This document shows, in pieces, positions 32,352-40,440 of a stretch of DNA of 62,086 bases (position 1 is the first letter of the stretch; every line of letters begins with the position of its first letter). The notes under the pieces are model-generated. The model was given only the letters and a program-made list of their open reading frames with translations. It searched no databases and was not told where the DNA came from. This DNA is from Streptomyces sp. 150FB (lineage in GTDB: Bacteria > Actinomycetota > Actinomycetes > Streptomycetales > Streptomycetaceae). A program made the translations under genes and the position numbers. Location: NCBI RefSeq assembly GCF_000818195.1, contig NZ_JTHL01000001.1, positions 2,508,414-2,570,499 on the forward strand, written 5' to 3'.

Positions 32352-34837
32352 CACTTCGCCTCCTGGGCCGCTGTGGTGAAGGTGAAGTTGTCGACGTCGA
32401 ACAGGTTGCCCTGACCCGTCGGGCCCTTGAAGACCAGGAACAGGTCGGTGGTGCCGGCCGGTGCGTTGCTGAGGTTCGCCGTCACATCGGCGAACTTCTC
32501 CCAGTCACCGGTCGGTGTGACGGTCGCCGTACCCAGCAGGGTTCCGGTGGCCGAGCCCGCCCGTACCTCAAGTGTGCCGCCGGGTCCCGCCGATGAGACG
32601 TGTGCGGTGAACTGGGTGGCGTTGCTCAGGGCGTACGGCGTGAACGAGATCCAGTCGCCGTTGTCGGTGAAGCCGACGGTGCGACCGCCCTCCGCCGTGC
32701 CGTGCGAAGCGGCCTCGATGCCGGACATCGCCGTGTAGTGCTCGGCCTGGCGGTGCTTGGGCTGGAGCTTGCTGACGCTGTGCGAGGTCAGGCCGCCCGC
32801 GTCGGTGTACTCGGCGTCGAAGACCCCGTAGAGGTTCGCGGCGCTGTCGTGCTCACCGTCGGTCGGCACGGCGAGAGAGCCGGAGCAGCCGTTCTTCGAG
32901 GTGATCTGGTGCTCGTGGCTGTCGTGGCCGAGGAAATAGGTGACCTTGACCTTGGTGCAGTCGATCGGACCGTCCTCGGGGTCGGAGCCCTCGACGGTGA
33001 ACGGCACGGTGTCACCGAAGCTGAACAACTGGCCGTTGGCGGGCGTGGTGAGCTTCAGGGTGGGGGCGGTGTTGCCGACCGTCACCACGAGGCTGGCCGT
33101 ACCTGTCAGGCCTTCGGGGTCCTTCACCGTGAGGGTGGGGTTGAAGGTGCCCGTCTTGGTGTACGTGTGACTCGGGTTGGCGTCCGCCGAGGTGGAGCCG
33201 TCGCCGAAGTCCCACGAGTAGGTCAGCGCCCCGTTCTCGGGGTCGGAGCTGCCCTTGGAGGAGAAGGCGACGGCGAGCGGCGCCTGTCCCGACGTCTTGT
33301 CGGAGGCGGCGACGGCGACCGGGTTGCGGTTGCTGCCACCGACGTACTCGATGCGGTAGAGGGCCTGGTCGTCGGCGCCGGTGCCGTAGTCGAGGACGTA
33401 GAGCGCGCCGTCGGGGCCGAAGGCCTCGTCCATGACCTGAGTACCGGTCCAGGGGAAGGAGTCGATGGTGCCGGGCGAGCCGTCGGCGTTGACCGTGATG
33501 GGCTTGATCCACTTGCGGCCGTACTCGGCGGCGAAGAACTTGCCGTCGAGCGACTGCGGGAACTTCACGCTGGAGTCGAGGTTGGCGTCGAAGTGGTAGA
33601 CCGGGCCGCCCATGGGCGACTCGGAGCCACCGCCGAACTCGGGCGGGGAGCCCTCGTCACCGCCGTACTTGATCCAGGCCGACTGCGGGGCGGGCAGCTT
33701 CTGAAGTCCCGTGTTGTGGGGCGAGTTGTTCGTCGGGCCGCCGGCGCAGTCGGCCTTGGCGCCCGAGGGGCCGTTCGGGAAGGTGTACTCGTTGTACGAC
33801 TCGGTGGTCGTGTTCGTACCGGTGCAGTACGGCCAGCCGAAGTTGGCGGCCTTGGTGATCCGGTCGAACTCGACCTGTCCACCGGGACCGCGGTTCGGGT
33901 CGGTGACACCGGCGTCGGGGCCGTAGTCGCCGACGTAGACCACGCCGGTGGGCTTGTCCACAGCGAGCCTGAACGGGTTGCGGAAGCCCATGCCGTAGAT
34001 CTCGGGGCGGGTGTTGGCGGTGCCGGGGGCGAAGAGGTTGCCGTCCGGGATCGTGTAGCCGCCCTCTGCGGTCGGGTGGATCCGCAGGACCTTGCCACGC
34101 AGGTCGTTGGTGTTGCCCGCGGAGCGCTGGGCGTCGAACTGCGGGTTGCGGTTGGCCTGTTCGTCCTGGGGCGCGTAGCCCTGCGACTCGAACGGGTTGG
34201 TGTCGTCACCGGTCGACAGGTAGAGGTTGCCCTGCGCGTCGAAGTCGATGTCGCCGCCGACGTGGCAGCACTGGCCACGGTCGTTCGCCACTTCGAGGAC
34301 GACCTTCTCGCTGGCCAGGTCCAGGGTGCCGTCGGTCTTGAGGGTGAAGCGCGAGAGGTTCAAGTGGCCCTTGAACGGCTCGAAGTCGGCCGCGCTGCCG
34401 GTCACCGGGGCGTCGCCGTCCGGGGTGCTCAGCTTGGGCGAGTAGTACAGGTACAGATAGTGGTTCGACGCGAAGTTCGGGTCCGCCGCGACTCCTTGCA
34501 GACCCTCCTCGTCATGGGTGTACACGTTCAGCTTGGCCGCGGTCTTGGTGTTGCCCGCCGCGTCCGTGTAACGGAGTGTGCCGTCACGCGCCGTGTGCAC
34601 CACTGCCCGGTCGGGCAGTACGGCGAGGGACATGGCCTCGCCCAGTTCGGCCGCACCGGAGGCGAGTTGGACCTGCTGGTAGTCGCCGGCCGGTATGTCG
34701 GCGGGGGCGGCTTTCGCCGCCGGAGACACGGGTGCCGCCGGAGCCGCCGAGGCGGCCGTACCGATCCCGATGCCGCCGGTGAGGGCGAGCACGAGGGCGG
34801 TGACGAGTCTGGACCATGTTGGGGGGCGTACTGGCAT
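32351..34837 (-). CDS. Secreted PQQ-dependent sugar dehydrogenase with PKD and CBM6-like modules
   Basis: This 828-residue secreted protein starts at ATG 34837 behind GGAAGGAAG. After the signal peptide comes a six-bladed beta-propeller of the soluble glucose/sorbosone dehydrogenase family (about 50-480; HDEEGLQGVAADPNF, GQCCHVGGDIDFDAQGNLYLST, GMGFRNPFRLAVD). A PKD domain follows (about 490-570; YSWDFGDGSTSADANPSHTY), then an Ig-like segment and a CBM6-like module (about 690-828). The propeller may oxidise sugars with PQQ; no PQQ genes lie here, so cofactor supply is unknown. It is the first gene of a two-gene operon with the ThuA protein. The overall design is of an extracellular polysaccharide-active protein. 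Confidence 0.9.
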   Translation of the reverse strand: MPVRPPTWSRLVTALVLALTGGIGIGTAASAAPAAPVSPAAKAAPADIPAGDYQQVQLASGAAELGEAMSLAVLPDRAVVHTARDGTLRYTDAAGNTKTAAKLNVYTHDEEGLQGVAADPNFASNHYLYLYYSPKLSTPDGDAPVTGSAADFEPFKGHLNLSRFTLKTDGTLDLASEKVVLEVANDRGQCCHVGGDIDFDAQGNLYLSTGDDTNPFESQGYAPQDEQANRNPQFDAQRSAGNTNDLRGKVLRIHPTAEGGYTIPDGNLFAPGTANTRPEIYGMGFRNPFRLAVDKPTGVVYVGDYGPDAGVTDPNRGPGGQVEFDRITKAANFGWPYCTGTNTTTESYNEYTFPNGPSGAKADCAGGPTNNSPHNTGLQKLPAPQSAWIKYGGDEGSPPEFGGGSESPMGGPVYHFDANLDSSVKFPQSLDGKFFAAEYGRKWIKPITVNADGSPGTIDSFPWTGTQVMDEAFGPDGALYVLDYGTGADDQALYRIEYVGGSNRNPVAVAASDKTSGQAPLAVAFSSKGSSDPENGALTYSWDFGDGSTSADANPSHTYTKTGTFNPTLTVKDPEGLTGTASLVVTVGNTAPTLKLTTPANGQLFSFGDTVPFTVEGSDPEDGPIDCTKVKVTYFLGHDSHEHQITSKNGCSGSLAVPTDGEHDSAANLYGVFDAEYTDAGGLTSHSVSKLQPKHRQAEHYTAMSGIEAASHGTAEGGRTVGFTDNGDWISFTPYALSNATQFTAHVSSAGPGGTLEVRAGSATGTLLGTATVTPTGDWEKFADVTANLSNAPAGTTDLFLVFKGPTGQGNLFDVDNFTFTTAAQEAK

Positions 34838-35249
34838 GAAGCTTCCTTCCTGACCCTGCGGTGGGGGTACGTCAGGCAAGGCGCGCGCCGTCGCGCATTG
34901 CTTGTGTGTCACAGAGACGTTTCGGTGGGGGACGAGGTCTCTGCCAACGCATCGAGCGATTGCATGCTGGCAACACGGAATTAATTTGTCAAGGTCGTGT
35001 CAAAATCCCGAACGGCCTTGCCCACAAGGGCAGTCGGGCACCCGGCCTCCAGGTGTGAACCGCGTAGACAGCCGTTGAGCAGCCCGATTCACCGCCCTGA
35101 CGGGCGCCCGGGCGGGCCGTCGAGGACCCCCGCGAGGGGCTTGGTTGAGTCAGTGAACAAATAGCCGCCCGACGGATGTCCGGGGTTCCTGGCCGGTGAC
35201 CTGGGACCCTGAGGTCCGGACCGACCCGAAGAGAGCGAGCAGGCCGCCG
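34838..35249. promoter_or_regulatory. Promoter region of the PQQ-dehydrogenase operon and leader of a small gene
   Basis: On the minus strand two TTGACA hexamers occur 11 bases apart (34998-35003 and 34987-34992). The nearer is 17 bases from CAGCAT, a weak -10. An imperfect dyad TGCCA...TGGCA (34942-34972) overlaps that -10 and could be an operator for a LacI-type sugar regulator. The rest of this 412-base gap (35010-35249) holds no gene I can support. Confidence 0.45.
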
Positions 35250-35750
35250 ATGACACCGGACACCGACTCCGTACGCCGCTGGGCCGAGGACATCCTCCAT
35301 CAACTCGGCGCATTCCCGGCCCATACGCTGGGGATCACGGAGGTGGCGGATACGGAGGCCACCGGGTACACCGCCAACGCGAACGGTCCCGGACCCGAAC
35401 TCCCCGCGGGTGACGCCGCGTTCGCCTCTTCTCTGGAGCCGCGCCCGGACGGCGGAGGCGTCCCGGCCTGGACCATGGACGGGCAGCCCGGGGTTTTCGT
35501 CACGCTCAGCCATGAGGACGGGAGCTCGGTCGGCGTACATCTCCACCGGACCATGTCCGCGTCCGAAGCCGTGACCCTGCTGGCCGACGTTCTTCAGGAA
35601 GCGGTCCTGGAGAACACCGAGGGAACCCCGGTACCCGCGTGTCCGGGCCACCCCCACCCGCCCACGGCCGAGGAGGTGTCAGGCGTCCCCTCGTGGACCT
35701 GCCCCAGGGGCGGCCGGACATGGCCGATCCTCTCCCCCACCGCGAGGTGA
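35250..35750 (+). CDS. Small acidic protein of unknown function
   Basis: This predicted 166-residue acidic protein has no domain I recognise and no signal peptide. The central part (MDGQPGVFVTLSHEDGSSVGVHLHRTMSASEAVTLLADVLQEAV, about residues 75-120) reads like a folded domain, while the tail with CPGHPHPPTAEEV and a CPRGG segment is low-complexity. Third-position GC is high and supports coding. ATG 35250 is used although its ribosome site is weak; an ATG 54 bases upstream is possible. It converges with the ATP-grasp gene. Confidence 0.55.
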   Translation: MTPDTDSVRRWAEDILHQLGAFPAHTLGITEVADTEATGYTANANGPGPELPAGDAAFASSLEPRPDGGGVPAWTMDGQPGVFVTLSHEDGSSVGVHLHRTMSASEAVTLLADVLQEAVLENTEGTPVPACPGHPHPPTAEEVSGVPSWTCPRGGRTWPILSPTAR

Positions 35751-35793
35751 CGGGCCGGGCCCCGGCGGGCAGGATCCGCCGGCGTGGCGGCTG

Positions 35794-36642
35794 TCAGCTA
35801 CTCAGCAACGCACGCAGCGAGTCCGCGGTCCGCGCGATGAACGCCTCGCGGGTCGCCTCGTCCACCAACTCCAGTGACAGGAAAGGATTGAGGTCCTCCA
35901 GCTCCACCAACAGCAGTTCCCCGTCCGGCGCGCGGCAGGCGTCGACCCGCTGGATGCCGTGGTCGAGGGTGTTCCAGTCGATGAACTTCCGCGCGAAGTC
36001 CAGGTCGGCGGCGCTCACTTCGTACGGTACGAGCCGCCAGCGCCGGTCCGGGTCGGGCGCGTGGAGCGCGTACTGGAAGTCGTGGTCGACGAAGTAGAAG
36101 GAGACCTCGTACACGAAGGGGATGCGCGGCTGTACGAGGACGTCCCCGGGGCCCCCGGACCGCAGCGCCTCGCTGTCCGCGAGGTCGGCCAGCCCGTCGC
36201 GTGGCACGAACCGCATACCTATGGAGTCGGCCCCGTCCTTCAGCTTGACGACATACTCGTCGGCGTCCGGCAGCCGGCCCAGATCCTCGGCCCTGTCGAC
36301 GGTCGGTATGACGGGCAGCCCGGCGGCACTCAGCTCGACCAGATACTGCTTGCCCGCCATGTCACCGCGCCCGTTCAGCGGGTTGTAGACGCGTACCCCG
36401 TCGGCCGCGGCCCGCTCGCGGAACGCGTCGTACTGCTTCCGGTAATGGATCACGGGCCCGCTGTTGCGCACGACAACACCGTCGAAGTCACCCATCAGCC
36501 CCGCGGCGTCGGCCGGATGGCACAGGGCGACGGTGAAGTCCGCACGCAGCCGCGAGGAGAACAGGATGTCCTCGTCGCAGTAGCGGCGGCCCTTGGCCTC
36601 GTAGCCGAGGTCGGTGACGTAGAGGATGCGCGGCCCCGGCAT
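35794..36642 (-). CDS. ATP-grasp enzyme, glutathione-synthetase-like
   Basis: This 282-residue soluble protein has an ATP-grasp layout: an N-terminal alpha/beta domain, the ATP-binding strand-loop YVVKLKDGADSIGMRF (about 128-145), VLVQPRIPFVYEVSFYF and the metal-binding end VELEDLNPFLSLEL (Glu and Asn). ATP-grasp enzymes activate a carboxylate as acyl-phosphate and join it to an amine or other nucleophile. It resembles the glutathione synthetase/RimK branch, so a peptide or amino acid substrate is plausible. A 16- or 27-codon ORF ends two bases before its ATG. There are no other biosynthetic genes close by. The enzyme class is likely; the substrate is unknown. Confidence 0.78.
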   Translation of the reverse strand: MPGPRILYVTDLGYEAKGRRYCDEDILFSSRLRADFTVALCHPADAAGLMGDFDGVVVRNSGPVIHYRKQYDAFRERAAADGVRVYNPLNGRGDMAGKQYLVELSAAGLPVIPTVDRAEDLGRLPDADEYVVKLKDGADSIGMRFVPRDGLADLADSEALRSGGPGDVLVQPRIPFVYEVSFYFVDHDFQYALHAPDPDRRWRLVPYEVSAADLDFARKFIDWNTLDHGIQRVDACRAPDGELLLVELEDLNPFLSLELVDEATREAFIARTADSLRALLSS

Positions 36643-36644
36643 GG

Positions 36645-36695
36645 TCAGAGCCCCTTGCCGGCGGAGGACTCGGAACGGATGTCGCGGTGGTACAC
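36645..36695 (-). CDS. Tiny ORF preceding the ATP-grasp gene, possible substrate peptide
   Basis: From GTG 36695, placed seven bases after AGGAGG, 16 codons read MYHRDIRSESSAGKGL and stop two bases before the ATP-grasp ATG at 36642. An in-frame ATG at 36728 behind GGTGGG gives a 27-residue form with the extra N-terminus MDQARASRRRPV. The perfect ribosome site, tight spacing and same-strand position support translation. It could be a ribosomal peptide substrate for the ATP-grasp ligase, or an upstream ORF that only couples translation. The residue mix (Ser, Glu, Lys, Arg) is rich in side chains usable in ester or amide links. I do not recognise the peptide. Confidence 0.5.
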   Translation of the reverse strand: MYHRDIRSESSAGKGL

Positions 36696-36881
36696 GGGGC
36701 GCCTCCTGCTGGCACGGGCTTGATCCATCGGGCCCACCCTATGGGCTGGTCCCGCTGTGGCGACGACGAACTGATCCGCCGCGGCCCGGCCGCACGACGC
36801 CGTGGAGGGCGGGGTGCTCAGCGAGAGTGCGCGGTCATGCGGGAGTACCGTGGTCCACGGGCCGGAGACTGAGGGAACACT

Positions 36882-37868
36882 GTGATCGCCAGCACCCCTG
36901 TCGCCCGCTGGACCTGGGGGCGGGACGACGACAGCGCGGACGCCCTGTCTGCGGGCCTCCGCGATCTGCTGACCGCGTACGCCGTCCTGGCCGCGCACCG
37001 GCTCGCGATCGGTGAGCAGCGGGTCGTCCTCACCGTCGGGGAGATGGGCAGGCCGAAGAACAGCCTGTTCCAGGGTGAGTTCACCGTGCCCGGCACGGGC
37101 GGCGTGGCTGAAGCCACCGAGGAACTGGCCCGGAAGGTCAGGGCCGCGCTGCTCCCCGGGGAGATCGGTTCCGCAGAGGCGTACACCGTATGCACCGGCC
37201 TGCTCGCCGGCGAGGCGGAAGAGATCCGCCAGGAGGGCCTGTTCCGGCTGGCGACCTCCGCGTTCGCCGACTTCGTCAGTACCGACCTGGTGACCTCCTC
37301 GGACGCCTGGCTGCCGTACGACCTCAAGGGACGCCCCCAGCCGACCGTGCACGCGGCGAACGCCCCGCGGTTGGCCGGGGCCCTGCACGACCTCGCCGAG
37401 GCACTCGACTCGGAGACCGACCCCGACGACCCGACCTACTTCGGGAAGCCGACAGCGACCGGGGTGGACAACTGGCTCGACGAGGACGGCACGCCGTCCG
37501 ATGTCTGGGGCAGCTTCGAGATCCCGCAGCGGAGCCGGGTGTTCCGGCACGCCCCCGGGTTCGCCTCCGCCGGATACGCGCGATCCGCCGAAGGGCCGGT
37601 GCGGTACGTGCCGGTGGCCGGCGAACACGGCGTACTCGGATACCTCTGGGCCTCCGACCCGGCGGGCGCCGCCAGCTTCGAGCCGCGCGACGACGCCGGC
37701 GAGGACGGGTACCGGGCCGGGCTGCGGTGGCTGGAGCGCTTGCGCTCCGCGTACGACCGTGGCCTGTCCCCCTCCCAGGCGCTCACCGAACTGTCCGGCC
37801 TCGGACCCGGCGAGAGCCCGGAAACCCTTGACCTGACCACGCTCCGGGAGCGCGCCGGCACCACCTGA
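36882..37868 (+). CDS. Hypothetical streptomycete protein
   Basis: This 328-residue soluble protein is not one I recognise. It starts at GTG 36882 behind GAGGGAA and is divergent from the tiny ORF/ATP-grasp pair, sharing a 150-base upstream region. The N-terminal half is helical and hydrophobic-patterned (LRDLLTAYAVLAAHRLAIGE); the C-terminal half is acidic with many Gly-Tyr-Trp segments. It has no signal peptide and no catalytic motif. It could belong with the ATP-grasp pair, but only divergence suggests this. Coding potential is strong by codon bias. Confidence 0.65.
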   Translation: MIASTPVARWTWGRDDDSADALSAGLRDLLTAYAVLAAHRLAIGEQRVVLTVGEMGRPKNSLFQGEFTVPGTGGVAEATEELARKVRAALLPGEIGSAEAYTVCTGLLAGEAEEIRQEGLFRLATSAFADFVSTDLVTSSDAWLPYDLKGRPQPTVHAANAPRLAGALHDLAEALDSETDPDDPTYFGKPTATGVDNWLDEDGTPSDVWGSFEIPQRSRVFRHAPGFASAGYARSAEGPVRYVPVAGEHGVLGYLWASDPAGAASFEPRDDAGEDGYRAGLRWLERLRSAYDRGLSPSQALTELSGLGPGESPETLDLTTLRERAGTT

Positions 37869-37944
37869 GCCCGCACCCCACCGCCGCACGAGTAGCCGCG
37901 GCGCGCTCCTGAACAGGGTGAAACACCCGGAGAGCGAACAACCG

Positions 37945-37976
37945 GCGACCGCACGGTGATTGTCCCGTGCGGTTGC
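37945..37976 (+). terminator. Hairpin upstream of the phospholipase gene
   Basis: GCGACCGCACGG pairs with CCGTGCGGTTGC around an 8-base loop, with one G-T-type mismatch. It lies 77 bases after the hypothetical gene and is followed by a T-rich TGTGTCCTGG. Confidence 0.65.
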
Positions 37977-38109
37977 TGTGTCCTGGATTGCGAGCTTCAG
38001 CCGGACTTCAGGACGTGGTCACTCAAGGACCTACCTGATCAACATCTGACATGGCGAGTGTGTCGAAGCCCCCCTATATCGGCCATTGGCCGGTGTTGAA
38101 AGGACTTTG

Positions 38110-39597
38110 ATGAACGCCACTCCGGAAACCCAGCAGGACTCGACGGGTCTCACTCGACGCAGACTGCTCGGTTCCGCCGCCACGGTCGGCGCCCTCTCGG
38201 CCGCCGCCATGGCTCTCCCCACCAACGTGCGCAAAGCCATCGCGGCGGAACCCTCGAAGCGCGGCCGGCTCCAGGACGTCGAGCATGTCGTGATGCTCAT
38301 GCAGGAGAACCGCAGCTTCGACCACTACTTCGGAACCCTCTCCGGTGTACGGGGCTTCAGCGACCCGCACGCCATGCGACTGCCCAACGGCCGCTCCGTG
38401 TTCCAGCAGCCGGACGCGTCGAGCCCGGAGGGGTACCTCGGGCCGTACCGGCTCGACACACGGACCACCGCCGCCCAGGCCATCCCCTCCATGAGCCACG
38501 AGTGGGCCGTGCAGCACCAGGCCTGGAACAACGGCAAGATGGACAGTTGGCTGCCCGCGCACCGCGCGTCCGACGGGGCGGCAGGCCCGTACACGATGGG
38601 CTACCACACCCGCGAGGACATCCCCTTCCAGTACGCCCTCGCCGACGCGTTCACCATCCTCGACTCGTACCACTGCTCGGTGCTCGGCCCCACGGGCCCG
38701 AACCGCCACATGTGGATGGCCGGCACCATCGACCCCAACGGCGAGTTCGGCGGCCCGTCCCTCACCACCGGCGCCCCGAACGCCGCGTACTCCTTCAAGA
38801 CCTACCCCGAGCGGCTGACCGAGCAGGGGGTGAGCTGGAAGGTCTACCACCAGGACGGAGCGACCGGCCTGCCCAGCCTCCAGCACATCGCGCAGTACTT
38901 CAACGCACAGCCCGGCAGCCCACTGCACGACCAGGCGATGGCCTCTTCGCCGACCGGCCAGTTCGAGTACGACGCCATCAACGACAAGCTGCCGACGGTC
39001 AGTTGGATCCTCCCGCCGTCCGGCTTCGACGAGCACCCGTCCGGTTCACCGGCTGCGGGAGCCACCTTCGTATCGAGCATCATCGACGCGATCGCGGCCA
39101 ACCCGGAGGTCTGGGCGAAGACCGTCTTCATCCTCTCGTACGACGAGAACGACGGCATGTTCGACCATGTGCTGCCGCCCACCCCGAAGCCCGGTACCCC
39201 GGACGAGTTCGTCACCAAGACGTCGGTGACCGGCGTGGACGGTGCCGGCCTGCCCGTCGGCCTCGGCTTCCGCGTGCCGGCGATCATCGTCTCGCCGTGG
39301 ACGACCGGCGGTTACGTGTCCTCCGAACTCTTCGACCACACCTCGCAGTTGCGCTTCCTGGAGAAGATCACCGGCGTCCGGGAGCCCAACATCAGCGACT
39401 GGCGCCGCAGGACGGTCGGCGACCTGACGTCAGCCTTCCGCTTCAACGACGCGAGCCACCACGCTCCTTCACTGCCGGACACCAACGGGCAGTACAACCT
39501 GTCCAAGTACGAGATCAGCCAGTTCCCGCCCCCGGTGGCCCCCACGAAGAACGAACGCCTGCCCCGCCAGGAGCCGGGCCACCGCCCCAGGATCTGA
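38110..39597 (+). CDS. Tat-exported phospholipase C (non-hemolytic type)
   Basis: This 495-residue enzyme belongs to the phosphoesterase family of bacterial phospholipases C and acid phosphatases. It starts at ATG 38110 behind AAAGGA. A Tat signal TRRRLLG (15-21) precedes a hydrophobic stretch, so it is exported folded. The active-site segment QENRSFDHYFGTL (about 65-77), SHEWAVQHQAW and YDENDGMFDHV hold the conserved metal and phosphate ligands. It ends soon after the catalytic domain, shorter than the about 700-residue Pseudomonas PlcN with its extra C-terminal domains, as usual in Streptomyces. Such enzymes release phosphate and choline from phospholipids. No clear PHO box is seen upstream. 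Confidence 0.92.
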   Translation: MNATPETQQDSTGLTRRRLLGSAATVGALSAAAMALPTNVRKAIAAEPSKRGRLQDVEHVVMLMQENRSFDHYFGTLSGVRGFSDPHAMRLPNGRSVFQQPDASSPEGYLGPYRLDTRTTAAQAIPSMSHEWAVQHQAWNNGKMDSWLPAHRASDGAAGPYTMGYHTREDIPFQYALADAFTILDSYHCSVLGPTGPNRHMWMAGTIDPNGEFGGPSLTTGAPNAAYSFKTYPERLTEQGVSWKVYHQDGATGLPSLQHIAQYFNAQPGSPLHDQAMASSPTGQFEYDAINDKLPTVSWILPPSGFDEHPSGSPAAGATFVSSIIDAIAANPEVWAKTVFILSYDENDGMFDHVLPPTPKPGTPDEFVTKTSVTGVDGAGLPVGLGFRVPAIIVSPWTTGGYVSSELFDHTSQLRFLEKITGVREPNISDWRRRTVGDLTSAFRFNDASHHAPSLPDTNGQYNLSKYEISQFPPPVAPTKNERLPRQEPGHRPRI

Positions 39598-39640
39598 CAC
39601 CCGCCCCGGGCCCGGTACCGGCCCGAACCTCGCTCCGGAC

Positions 39641-39678
39641 GTACGGTGGCCGCCACGCGAACGCGGCGGCCACCGTAC
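39641..39678 (+). terminator. Hairpin after the phospholipase gene
   Basis: Perfect 14-bp arms (GTACGGTGGCCGCC and its complement) flank ACGCGAACGC, which can add a further CGCG stem. It lies 43 bases after the stop. Confidence 0.8.
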
Positions 39679-39809
39679 CCGCGTCCCGGCCGAGAAGCGC
39701 GCACACCGTCGGACAGGACGGCCCATGAGACTCTTCCGACAGGTGATCAAGAACAAAACCCCCCATACTGGCAGAGAGTGACCATCGGGCACGCTGGGAC
39801 GGAGGTTCC

Positions 39810-40406
39810 ATGGCCGTCATCTCCCGTGGTTTCCACGGGCGCCGCTCGGAGCGACGCGATCTGCCGCCGGGCCAGTACGAGGTCCATGACTTCCCGGTGC
39901 TGTCGGCGGGGCCGACACCCCGCGTGACCAGGGAGGACTGGGAGTTCACCATCACGACCGCGGCGGGTGCCAGGCATCGCTGGTCGTGGGACGAACTTCT
40001 CGCGCTGCCCAGCGAGACACCGACCGTCGACCTCCACTGCGTGACCAAGTGGTCCAAGTTCGGAACGCGGTGGCAGGGGGTCTCGCTCGACACGCTGTTC
40101 GAGGACGTCGAGGACGACAGCGAGTACGCCATGGCCCAGAGCTACGGCGGGTACACCACCGATCTCCCGCTGGAGGACCTGCTCGACGGCAAGGCGTGGA
40201 TCGCGTACAGCTACGACAACGGCGATCTCCCCGCCGAGCACGGCGGCCCCGCCCGGCTGCTGGTCCCGCACCTGTACTTGTGGAAGTCGGCGAAGTGGGT
40301 GAACGGGATCCGGCTCATGGACCACGACGAGCCGGGCTTCTGGGAAGGACTCGGCTATCACGAGTACGGGGACCCGTGGCGGGAGCAGCGGTATCAAGGC
40401 GACTAG
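39810..40406 (+). CDS. Sulfite-oxidase-like molybdopterin oxidoreductase
   Basis: This 198-residue protein is a compact oxidoreductase molybdopterin-binding domain of the SuOx/MsrP (YedY) fold. The molybdenum-ligating Cys is C77 in VDLHCVTKWSKFGTRWQGV. It lacks the dimerisation domain of true sulfite oxidases and has no Tat signal, so it should act in the cytosol. It is first in a three-gene row with a flavin reductase and a DUF6510 zinc-ribbon protein, spaced 34 and 1 bases. The reductase probably passes NAD(P)H electrons to it. The substrate (an S- or N-oxide) is unknown. ATG 39810 follows GGAGG. Confidence 0.88.
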   Translation: MAVISRGFHGRRSERRDLPPGQYEVHDFPVLSAGPTPRVTREDWEFTITTAAGARHRWSWDELLALPSETPTVDLHCVTKWSKFGTRWQGVSLDTLFEDVEDDSEYAMAQSYGGYTTDLPLEDLLDGKAWIAYSYDNGDLPAEHGGPARLLVPHLYLWKSAKWVNGIRLMDHDEPGFWEGLGYHEYGDPWREQRYQGD

Positions 40407-40440
40407 GGCCGGCCGCAGGCTGCGCTGGCAGACGACGACA

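Noticed and set aside
35794..36728. Classical graspetide or TgmA/TgmB-type cluster
   Set aside because: Known precursors are longer with repeated Thr/Glu-rich cores and the ATP-grasp has a different motif set; a new type of pair remains possible but not this known class.
37977..38109. PHO box upstream of phospholipase C
   Set aside because: I looked for GTTCACC-type direct repeats with 11-base period and found only a weak GGTCACTCAAGG; not enough to claim PhoP control.
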